Assembly: GCA_947488905.1 (NCBI GenBank)
Contig: CANLBJ010000007.1
Span: 62,001 to 126,000, forward strand
Direction: 5' to 3'
Origin: Ulvibacter algarum
GTDB taxonomy: Bacteria; Bacteroidota; Bacteroidia; Flavobacteriales; Flavobacteriaceae
Length of the DNA: 64,000 bases
Shown: positions 1 through 6,188 of the stretch, piece after piece
Numbering within the stretch: the stretch's first letter is position 1
How the letters are laid out: every line of letters begins with the position of its first letter
Position numbers and translations under genes: made by a program
Notes under the pieces: model-generated
What the model was told of the DNA's origin: nothing
What the model saw: the letters and a program-made list of their open reading frames with translations, nothing else
The model's database searches: none

Positions 1-83
1 AAAGACGAGCGGTTTTATGAAGTGTTACTATGGGTGTTTTTAATTGTTTATTTTGTTGGTTGTCATTGTTTTAGTTAAAAATA

Positions 84-123
84 AAACCGCTTATAAAATT
101 TTATAGAATTTTATAAGCGGTTT
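84..123 (-). terminator. Rho-independent terminator of the ABC exporter gene
   Basis: Two 17-base arms (84-100 and 107-123) pair perfectly around a 6-base loop. The stem starts with ACCGC/GCGGT and continues as A/T pairs. Read on the minus strand it follows the stop codon of the exporter at 148 and is followed by a T-rich stretch, as expected for an intrinsic terminator. It could also stop transcription arriving on the plus strand. Confidence 0.8.
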
Positions 124-147
124 ATACTATTTAATAAAAAAGACGTG

Positions 148-1923
148 TTATATCTTAGCTTGATAGGTATATAAATCGTGATACCTACCTTCTGTGGCAA
201 TTAACTCATCGTGATTACCGCTTTCTGCAATTTTACCATTTTCTATTACCAAAATCTGGTCTGCTTTTTTGATGGTACTCAGTCTGTGGGCGATGATGAT
301 GGTGGTACGGTCTTTAATTAACTCGTTAAGTGATTTCTGTATTAATGCTTCACTCTCTGTATCTAGGTTAGAAGTAGCCTCATCAAGAATAATAATTTTG
401 GGGTTGGCAAGAATAGCTCGTGCAATAGAGATACGTTGTCGCTGCCCTCCAGAAAGCTTGACACCGCGTTCGCCAATTAAGGTTTCAAGACCGTCTTCAA
501 AACGATCTGTAAACTCATTAACATAACCAGCCTTTACAGCGGCTTGTACTTCTGCTTCTGTAGCGTTTGGTCTAGGGAACATTATATTCTGGCGTATAGT
601 GCCTTCAAATAAAAACTCATCTTGTAAAACAACCCCTAAGTTTTGGCGATAGCTGCTTAGTTTTACGGTGCTTAAATCTATACCGTCAATACTTACAGTA
701 CCTTCTGTAGGCGTTAAAAAAGTAGCTGCAAGTCCTGCCATTGTAGATTTTCCAGAACCAGAACTCCCTACAAGGGCAATTACTTTTCCGGCTTCTACAT
801 CTAGGTTCATACTATGCAGTACGTTTTTACCTTCTTCATAAGCAAAAGATACGTTCTTAAATTCTAGATGACCTTTAATGTTTTCTAAGGTCACCGTTCT
901 GTTTTTCATTTCTTCTTCTGGCACGAGGTTCATTAATTCTTCTGTGCGGTCAAGGCCTGCCAGTGCTTCTGTGAGCTGGCTCCCTATATTACTCATTTGT
1001 ACGATAGGGGCGATCATCAATCCTAAAAACAAGGTAAAAGAAAGAAACTCTCCCGTTGTCATAGTCCCTTCTATCATAAAATAACCACCTATACCCATAA
1101 TCCCTACAGAGGCAAGACCCAGTAGAAATGTTGAAGAACTAGACATCACCGCAGTAGCAATGAGACTCTTTTTTACATTCTGAAATAGCTGATCCACACC
1201 TTCTTCAAACACTTTGTTTTCTTGTTCTTCTGCGTTAAAACCTTTTATGACGCGAACACCAGCGAGGGTTTCTGTCAGTCTTCCTTTTACTTCTGCATTA
1301 ATTTTACCTCTGGCTCTAAAAATAGGACGGATGTATTTAAATGCTTTTAAGGCAACAAGACCAAATAGTATAACAGGTAGAAATACAAATAAAGTCATCC
1401 ATGGATTAATACTAATTAGAATTACAGTAGAAATGATTGCAGTCATTGTACCACCCACTAGTTGTACTAACCCTGTACCAATTAAGTTACGAACCCCTTC
1501 AACATCGCTCATAATTCTAGAAACAAGTGCACCAGATTTTGTGTTATCAAAAAAGCTAATAGGTAATGAGAGTACTTTTTTCTGTACTTGAGCACGTAGT
1601 TCGCTAATAAGCAATTGTGCTTGTACACTTAATACCTTTGTTAAGAAGAAAGAAGTAACGGCTTGTACCAGTAGCGCAACACCTACAAAGATGAGTAGCT
1701 CTGTTAAAGCAGCCATATCTTTATTTGGGATCACCGTATCTAAAAGCGCTTTAGATTTCCAAGGTAAAACAAGGCTGGCGAGACGTCCAATGATAATGAG
1801 GATTAAACCAATAAAAACAATATTTCTACGTGGCCATATTATGGTCTTAAACGCAGAAAGCATGGTTACTTTATTTTCTTTATTCTTTGATTTTGAGGGA
1901 GTTTTTTCGGCGTAGTGTTGCAT
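148..1923 (-). CDS. ABC transporter ATP-binding/permease protein (MsbA-like exporter)
   Basis: This is a half-transporter exporter of 591 residues that works as a dimer in the inner membrane and moves a lipid or drug-like substrate outward using ATP. The N-terminal half holds about six membrane segments (residues 35-320). The C-terminal nucleotide-binding domain shows Walker A (GSSGSGKST, Lys392), the signature LSGGQ near residue 490, Walker B (ILDEAT) near 515 and a switch AHR. Length and layout match the MsbA/LmrA type. A TAnnTTTG-like element (CAAAGGTA at 1928-1935, read on the minus strand) lies only a few bases before the ATG, so the transcript may be nearly leaderless. The gene appears monocistronic and ends at a strong hairpin. 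The substrate cannot be told from sequence. Confidence 0.93.
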   Translation of the reverse strand: MQHYAEKTPSKSKNKENKVTMLSAFKTIIWPRRNIVFIGLILIIIGRLASLVLPWKSKALLDTVIPNKDMAALTELLIFVGVALLVQAVTSFFLTKVLSVQAQLLISELRAQVQKKVLSLPISFFDNTKSGALVSRIMSDVEGVRNLIGTGLVQLVGGTMTAIISTVILISINPWMTLFVFLPVILFGLVALKAFKYIRPIFRARGKINAEVKGRLTETLAGVRVIKGFNAEEQENKVFEEGVDQLFQNVKKSLIATAVMSSSSTFLLGLASVGIMGIGGYFMIEGTMTTGEFLSFTLFLGLMIAPIVQMSNIGSQLTEALAGLDRTEELMNLVPEEEMKNRTVTLENIKGHLEFKNVSFAYEEGKNVLHSMNLDVEAGKVIALVGSSGSGKSTMAGLAATFLTPTEGTVSIDGIDLSTVKLSSYRQNLGVVLQDEFLFEGTIRQNIMFPRPNATEAEVQAAVKAGYVNEFTDRFEDGLETLIGERGVKLSGGQRQRISIARAILANPKIIILDEATSNLDTESEALIQKSLNELIKDRTTIIIAHRLSTIKKADQILVIENGKIAESGNHDELIATEGRYHDLYTYQAKI

Positions 1924-1969
1924 TTTACAAAGGTATAGACTCCATTTGTATTCTTACTTGCATTTAACA

Positions 1970-2533
1970 TTATCTACTAGAAATCTTTTCGATAATTTTT
2001 TGAGCTCTGTTTTTATAGCCTGCAGAACCTGAGGGTAGTTTTTGGGTAAGAATCACTTTTAATTCTGGGTGAATCCATTCTATTTCTGTCCCTAATAGAT
2101 ATAAACAAGTCATTGCTCGCGCAGTGCAAGCCACTTTTTTATCTTCTATTATCCAGTCAAAACACGCCTCTGTGAGAATCTCTTTGTGGGCTGCTGTTAA
2201 TGGCGGTTTGCTGTGTTTTTTAGATGCTTTGTAATGAGCAAGGCATAATTTTTCAGCAATATTTGCAAGTGGTCTTACGGTTTGTTCTTTCTCCGGAAAT
2301 GTGATGCGTTCAAAAAATAGGTCTAAATGATTATAGAGTAGGCTAGGGTTTTCAATAACCACAAACTCGAGTACCCAGGCTGCTTTGTGGGTAATTTCTT
2401 TTTGGTTTTCTAGATAGACATAATCAATTAGCTCTGGGATAGTTTCGGGATGTTCAATTACCCATTGTGCTCCTGCGAGTCTATTTGCTCGGTAGGCTTT
2501 AGCGTAGTTTATTTGGGCTAGGAGGTTGGGCAT
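1970..2533 (-). CDS. hypothetical helical-repeat protein (187 aa)
   Basis: I do not recognise a characterised function. The protein is almost entirely predicted helix with the spacing of an ARM/HEAT-like repeat (for example AAWVLEFVV and ARAMTCLYLL), has no signal peptide or membrane segment, and is probably a cytoplasmic scaffold or binding protein. It shows none of the signature loops of adenylosuccinate lyase, so that name, which I recall being attached to similar short flavobacterial proteins, would be unsupported here. The ATG at 2533 is the first good start. Upstream lies a polypurine repeat region (2540-2707) that may influence expression. The gene lies 46 bases before the exporter gene on the same strand. 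Confidence 0.75.
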   Translation of the reverse strand: MPNLLAQINYAKAYRANRLAGAQWVIEHPETIPELIDYVYLENQKEITHKAAWVLEFVVIENPSLLYNHLDLFFERITFPEKEQTVRPLANIAEKLCLAHYKASKKHSKPPLTAAHKEILTEACFDWIIEDKKVACTARAMTCLYLLGTEIEWIHPELKVILTQKLPSGSAGYKNRAQKIIEKISSR

Positions 2534-2569
2534 TTTTCAAAGATAAGGAGAAGTAGATGAAAGAGGAAG

Positions 2570-2707
2570 GACCGCTTCGCTGAAAGACGAAAGAAAAAAA
2601 GAAGAAAGACCGCTTCGCTGAAAGAAGAAAGAAGAAAGAAGAAAGATGGAAGATGGAAGATGGAAGATGGAAGATGGAAGATGGAAGATGGAAGACCGCT
2701 TCGCTGA
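2570..2707. repeat. three dispersed copies of GACCGCTTCGCTGAAAG
   Basis: The 17-mer GACCGCTTCGCTGAAAG is exact at 2570-2586 and 2608-2624. A third copy at 2694-2707 is identical over its first 14 bases and then diverges. A fourth, full copy lies at 4695-4711. Copies are separated by purine-rich GAAGAAAGA tracts. The element is intergenic every time, so it looks like a small dispersed repeat, not coding sequence. Confidence 0.8.
2645..2693. repeat. tandem array of seven GATGGAA units
   Basis: Seven perfect head-to-tail copies of the heptamer GATGGAA run from 2645 to 2693. The whole 2541-2700 stretch is strongly purine-rich on the plus strand. The array lies about 112 bases upstream of the minus-strand start at 2533. 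Perfect short tandem units of this kind are prone to slippage, so copy number may vary among strains. Confidence 0.85.
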
Positions 2708-3005
2708 TAGATTTTAGAGCATAGAGAAAAACACAAATAGAAGATGGAGTTTTTCTCGCGAAGACGCGAATTTTTAAAAGCCCAAAATTAAATGAAACAT
2801 AACAGTCTAAGCTCCTTCCCCTTTTTCAGGGGAAGGTGGGAAAGCTATGCTTTCTCGGAAGGGGTGCAAAGCGCAGCGTCTTTGGCTAGTTTTATACTGC
2901 ATGACCATTTCCCTCATCCCCTTCACTTCTCCCGCTGAGAAGGGAGCACAGAGTATCTACTTTTTTATCTCTCACTACTCAATACTAAAAACTAACCACT
3001 CAGTA
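2708..3005. other. intergenic stretch with small repeats and hairpins, no gene
   Basis: I see no credible gene here. The stretch holds a hairpin CCTTCCCC/GGGGAAGG (2814-2836), a short palindrome AAAGC-TAT-GCTTT (2841-2853), and CTCCC/GGGAG-type sequence near 2920-2945. These resemble dispersed intergenic repeat material common in Bacteroidota. The end (2971-3005) is built from ACTCA/ACTAA words related to the direct repeat at 5320-5345. Short open frames crossing this region consist only of repeat sequence. Confidence 0.6.
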
Positions 3006-3680
3006 CTATTTCTCAATCATCTCAATCACTTTAGCAACTCCAGTAGTAGCATTCTCAGCAATTACCGTTAGTGTGTCATTAGAAGACAACGAAGGATTAG
3101 GATCTACAAAATATAACTTGGCGTGTTCTGGTGCGTATTGCATTAATCCAGCTGCAGGGTATACTTGCATAGAGGTTCCAACAATAATAACTGCGTCTGC
3201 TTTTTCTACAATAGTAATTGCTTCGTCCATTGCAGGAACTGCCTCGCCAAACCAAACAATATGCGGTCGCCATTGATGTCCTTTTTCGCAAACATCGCCA
3301 ACTATGATATCTTTATCCCAGTGTTTAATGTTTTTAATATTTCCGCAGCTACGCACTTTAAGGAGTTCCCCGTGTAGGTGAATTACCTTATTACTACCTG
3401 CTCGCTCGTGAAGATCGTCTACGTTTTGAGTGATAATATGTACGTTGTGTTTTTCTTGTAATTGAGCTAAAGCAAGATGTGCAGCATTAGGTTTTACTTC
3501 CAGCAATTGCCTGCGACGCTGGTTATAAAACTCTAAAACCAATGCTGGATTGCGCGCAAAACCTTCGGGTGTAGCAACTTCCATAACATCGTGACCTTCC
3601 CACAGCCCGTTTGAGTCTCTAAAGGTTTTAAGTCCGCTTTCTGCAGATATCCCTGCGCCTGTGAGTATTGTGATATTCAT
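3006..3680 (-). CDS. Sir2-family NAD-dependent protein deacylase (sirtuin)
   Basis: This 224-residue sirtuin removes acyl groups from protein lysines using NAD+ in the cytoplasm. Visible motifs are GAGIS (8-12), TQNVDDLHERAG (84-95) and the catalytic His103 in HLHGE. Tyr52 and Arg55 in the order YxxR match the pair that binds succinyl/malonyl groups in SIRT5 and E. coli CobB, so a broad deacylase is likely. Only two cysteines (112 and 131) remain where sirtuins normally have four zinc ligands. I start the gene at the ATG at 3680 because MNITILTGAG is the usual N-terminus. The longer frame to 3752 adds 24 residues that do not fit the family. Confidence 0.9.
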   Translation of the reverse strand: MNITILTGAGISAESGLKTFRDSNGLWEGHDVMEVATPEGFARNPALVLEFYNQRRRQLLEVKPNAAHLALAQLQEKHNVHIITQNVDDLHERAGSNKVIHLHGELLKVRSCGNIKNIKHWDKDIIVGDVCEKGHQWRPHIVWFGEAVPAMDEAITIVEKADAVIIVGTSMQVYPAAGLMQYAPEHAKLYFVDPNPSLSSNDTLTVIAENATTGVAKVIEMIEK

Positions 3681-4017
3681 TTTATTTTGGCTTTTAGCTA
3701 CTGGCTCTTTGCTACCAGCATAATGTTTTAATGTGTGATTAATAAGTTGCAAGCTTTATGCGATGCGTAAAAATAGCAATTACTGTCATGCTGAGCCTGT
3801 CTAGGCACAACAAATAGCTGAAAATTATAAGTTTTGAGAGTTGCCCTTAGACAAGCTCAGGGTGACATTGTTGATTATTTGAATAAAGCAAATCGTCTAT
3901 ACTCTATACTTCATATTCTATTTCCTAAAAAACAAAACATCTCATTAATAAAAAACCACACAAGTCTTGTCCGTTTGCCTCTTGTTTACTTATTTTACAA
4001 CTAAATTAAAGTATATT
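3681..4017. other. intergenic region holding an inverted repeat, no gene seen
   Basis: The region separates the divergent sirtuin and TrmH genes. Apart from the inverted repeat at 3784-3867 I see no gene and no clear TAnnTTTG promoter. The A+T-rich part from 3868 to 4017 presumably holds the promoter of trmH. Confidence 0.5.
3784..3867. repeat. inverted repeat of the TGTCA-CTGAGC type
   Basis: The arms at 3784-3807 (TGTCATGCTGAGCCTGTCTA and following bases) and 3842-3867 (ending AGCTCAGGGTGACA) are imperfect reverse complements around a 34-base spacer. A single related arm lies at 23086-23112. This is a REP-like dispersed element of a kind often seen between genes in Bacteroidota. It may form a long hairpin in RNA. 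Confidence 0.75.
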
Positions 4018-4680
4018 TTGGATATAGAACTATTAGAACATTTAAAAGGTTTTTTAACCGAAGGAAGAATGGAACGTTTTGAGAAAATACTCAGTGAGCG
4101 AACCAAACATTTTACGGTTGTGACAGAAGACGTGTATCAAATACATAATACAAGTGCCGTAATGCGTTCTTGTGATGCTTTTGGTATTCAAGACCTGCAT
4201 CTTGTAGAGGAGAAATTTGGAAAACGTGTAGACAAGGAGATTGCTATGGGTGCTCAAAAATGGGTGACATTACACAGACATTTAAATCTTGATGATTGTG
4301 TTTCTACTCTTAAAGACCAAGGGTATCAGATTGTAGCCACATCACCACACGCAGATGCGAGTTTTTTACATGATTTTGATTTTACAAAGAAGAGTGCCAT
4401 TTTCTTTGGTACAGAAAAAGATGGTTTAACAGAAGACGTATTAGAGCAAGCAGATGCTTTGATAAAAGTGCCTATGTATGGTTTTACCGAAAGTTTAAAT
4501 ATTTCTGTTTCTGCGGCTATTATTATGCAGCACTTAGTGACTAAGTTAAAATTAAGTGATATAGACTGGAAGCTTTCTGAAGAAGAAAAATTTGATCTAG
4601 AATTGCAATGGGCTAAGAATACTATTAAAGCAAACAAGAAAATTGTAGATCGCTTTCTTGAGAATAGAGGAGATAATTGA
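4018..4680 (+). CDS. trmH: tRNA (guanosine-2'-O)-methyltransferase TrmH (SpoU family)
   Basis: This enzyme methylates the 2'-hydroxyl of G18 in tRNA using S-adenosylmethionine. The SPOUT-fold motifs are clear: NTSAVMRSCDAFGI (motif 1), IFFGTEKDGLT (motif 2) and the knotted loop VPMYGFTESLNISVSAA (motif 3). The start is uncertain. There is no ATG before MERFEKIL at 4069, but the preceding residues DIELLEHLKGFL resemble the N-terminus I recall for flavobacterial relatives, so I take the TTG at 4018 as start (220 residues). The ATG at 4069 and a TTG at 3967 are alternatives. A dispersed repeat begins just after the stop codon. Confidence 0.88.
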   Translation: MDIELLEHLKGFLTEGRMERFEKILSERTKHFTVVTEDVYQIHNTSAVMRSCDAFGIQDLHLVEEKFGKRVDKEIAMGAQKWVTLHRHLNLDDCVSTLKDQGYQIVATSPHADASFLHDFDFTKKSAIFFGTEKDGLTEDVLEQADALIKVPMYGFTESLNISVSAAIIMQHLVTKLKLSDIDWKLSEEEKFDLELQWAKNTIKANKKIVDRFLENRGDN

Positions 4681-4694
4681 GAAGCAAGAAGAAA

Positions 4695-4755
4695 GACCGC
4701 TTCGCTGAAAGAAGAAAGATGAAAATGTAAAACGCGAAATGTAAAATGTAAAAGT
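4695..4755. repeat. fourth GACCGCTTCGCTGAAAG copy followed by AAATGTAAAA repeats
   Basis: A full copy of the 17-mer at 4695-4711 is flanked by the same GAAGAAAGA tracts as the copies near 2.6 kb. It is followed by a short run of AAATGTAAAA-like units (4721-4755). This is an intergenic element between trmH and the secreted protein gene. Confidence 0.75.
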
Positions 4756-4786
4756 TTAAATGTTAATCAGAAAGGGTATATCATCT

Positions 4787-5317
4787 ATGAAATTAATCAT
4801 CTTATTTTTTATTCCTTTTACTATATTCTCGCAACAGTCTCAAAGGTATTTAGAGTTTATGAATAGTATAAGCCCTGTAGACTCTTCATTGGTCATTAAG
4901 AAATATAAGAAAGGGGAGATAAAAGAAACCGGTAAAGAGTACGTCTTTGAAACAGAAGATTTTTTTTACACTTCTTTTGTTGGAGAAAACTTGAGCTACT
5001 TTAAATCTGGAGCTTTGTCTAGAAAAACAACTTTTGATGATTTAGGGATTCAACTTTCAAATATCTATTATACTGAAGATGGTCAAATACTTCAAGAAAA
5101 CTTGACTCAAAAACTTGATACTTCTGCAAAAACTGCTGAAGATTTTTTTGATAATACGATCTTAGATATTACAACATACTCAAAGTGTTATTCTTATTCT
5201 TTTAAGCTTTGTAAATATTACCTGAAGAAAGAAGGGGCTTATTTCAATTACAAAAAATCTGGAGTTTGGAAAATATACAACCCAGATGGCTCACTCAAAA
5301 AAGAAAAATCATACTAA
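4787..5317 (+). CDS. hypothetical secreted protein with MORN-like C-terminus
   Basis: A 176-residue protein of unknown function. The start at 4787 gives a clean signal peptide (MKLIILFFIPFTIFSQ), so it is probably exported. A longer frame from 4760 would add nine residues ahead of the signal and is less likely. The last 25 residues (KKSGVWKIYNPDGSLKKEKS) and an earlier YFKSGALSRKT segment resemble the YwqK/MORN-type repeat, in which short beta-hairpins are stacked. This is a weak structural hint and does not give a function. It is followed closely by rdgB. Confidence 0.7.
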   Translation: MKLIILFFIPFTIFSQQSQRYLEFMNSISPVDSSLVIKKYKKGEIKETGKEYVFETEDFFYTSFVGENLSYFKSGALSRKTTFDDLGIQLSNIYYTEDGQILQENLTQKLDTSAKTAEDFFDNTILDITTYSKCYSYSFKLCKYYLKKEGAYFNYKKSGVWKIYNPDGSLKKEKSY

Positions 5318-5319
5318 TT

Positions 5320-5345
5320 ACTCATTACTAAAAACTCATTACTAA
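5320..5345. repeat. direct repeat ACTCATTACTAA x2
   Basis: The 12-mer ACTCATTACTAA occurs at 5320-5331 and 5334-5345, separated by AA. It fills the 31-base gap before the rdgB start. Similar words occur at 2971-3008, suggesting a common type of small repeat in this section. Confidence 0.7.
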
Positions 5346-5348
5346 TAC

Positions 5349-5921
5349 ATGAAACTAGTCTTCGCTACCCATAACCAGAACAAGTTTAAAGAAGTAAAAG
5401 CTTTGCTACCATCTAGCATAGAATTATTAAGCCTAACAGATATAGGCTGTAATGAGGATATTCCAGAAACAGAAAAAACTATAGAAGGAAATGCAAAACT
5501 GAAAGTAGCTCACGTAAGAAAACATTATAATTTGAATTGTTTTGGTGATGATACAGGGCTTGAGGTTAAAAGTTTGAATAACGAGCCAGGGGTTTATAGT
5601 GCACGTTACTCAGGTAAAGATGCTACGGCAGACACTAATATGGATAAGCTGCTTGCTAATCTTAAAGGCAAAGAAGACCGATCAGCACGTTTTAAAACTG
5701 CTATCGCGCTTGATATTGATGGGCAAGAACAACTCTTCATAGGTCTTTGTGAGGGTCATATTACAGAAGAGCGAAGTGGGAGTGAAGGCTTTGGTTACGA
5801 TCCTATATTTCTGCCTAATGATGCTAGTGTTACTTTTGCTGAAATGTCAATGAAAGAAAAAAGTGCCATAGGTCATAGAGGTAAAGCAATGCGCCAGTTG
5901 ATTGCGTTTTTGAATTCTTAG
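5349..5921 (+). CDS. rdgB: XTP/dITP pyrophosphatase (RdgB/HAM1 family)
   Basis: This cytosolic house-cleaning enzyme hydrolyses non-canonical purine nucleotides (dITP, XTP, dXTP) to monophosphates and pyrophosphate, keeping them out of DNA. The N-terminus (M)KLVFATHNQNKFKEV is the classic substrate loop (T/SxxxxK). The metal/base region DDTGLEV, the loop GVYSARYSG and the C-terminal SEGFGYDPIF and SAIGHRGKA are all present. Length (190 residues) is normal. The ATG follows 4-5 bases after the repeat at 5320-5345. Confidence 0.95.
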   Translation: MKLVFATHNQNKFKEVKALLPSSIELLSLTDIGCNEDIPETEKTIEGNAKLKVAHVRKHYNLNCFGDDTGLEVKSLNNEPGVYSARYSGKDATADTNMDKLLANLKGKEDRSARFKTAIALDIDGQEQLFIGLCEGHITEERSGSEGFGYDPIFLPNDASVTFAEMSMKEKSAIGHRGKAMRQLIAFLNS

Positions 5922-5944
5922 TAATGTTGTGAACAGTTGGAGTG

Positions 5945-5967
5945 CCTCTCTTTAAGAGGTCTTTTAT
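5945..5967 (+). terminator. possible terminator after rdgB
   Basis: A 5-base stem CCTCT/AGAGG (5945-5949 and 5955-5959) with a 5-base loop is followed by TCTTTTATT. The stem is short, so this is a weak call, but its place 24 bases after the rdgB stop is right. Confidence 0.45.
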
Positions 5968-6002
5968 TGTAAAGAAATCAGGCTTTTTTAATGTCCATAA
6001 AA

Positions 6003-6011
6003 TTTCCGAAG
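6003..6011 (-). repeat. TTTCCGAAG, one of about 14 copies of an over-represented nonamer
   Basis: The nonamer CTTCGGAAA or its complement occurs at 6003, 8166, 11646, 14204, 14577, 25615, 26515, 31748, 32075, 35149, 36544, 37972, 40175 and 56239 (first bases). Six copies (6003, 8166, 11646, 14577, 26515, 31748) are intergenic, three of them within 11 bases after a stop codon and before a terminator hairpin. The most common wider form is ACTTCGGAAATA. Near copies lie at 26719 and 44192. I do not know its role. Confidence 0.75.
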
Positions 6012-6054
6012 TAATAATAAATTATTAATAACTAGCTATATCCAAGAAAAAGAG

Positions 6055-6063
6055 TACTTTTGC
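6055..6063 (+). promoter_or_regulatory. promoter -7 element TACTTTTGC for the DEAD-box helicase
   Basis: TACTTTTG followed by C matches the Bacteroidota -7 consensus TAnnTTTG(C). It lies about 125 bases before the helicase ATG, so the transcript would carry an untranslated leader of more than 110 bases (about 6070-6188). A TTG at the expected distance upstream is not clear. Confidence 0.65.
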
Positions 6064-6188
6064 ACCGCGTTAGCAGAAATGTTACGCAAATACAAAATCC
6101 TCAGGGAGAGGTAGTGCTAAAAGTGAAGTCGTAGGTTTTTTGTCGATCGCTTCCCACAGCACACAAATAACATATAGACTATAAAAAA

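Noticed and set aside
2645-2693. CRISPR-like array
   Set aside because: The units are contiguous heptamers without spacers and there are no cas genes.
2518-2736. Minus-strand open frame across the GATGGAA array
   Set aside because: Its translation is only repeat-derived (repeated SSIFHLP units) and it overlaps the real start region of the gene at 1970-2533.
2847-3071. Plus-strand open frame of 74 codons
   Set aside because: It runs through intergenic repeat sequence and into the end of the sirtuin gene on the other strand; no protein-like features.
3681-3752. N-terminal extension of the sirtuin
   Set aside because: The 24 extra residues precede the usual family N-terminus MNITILTGAG and look like untranslated leader.
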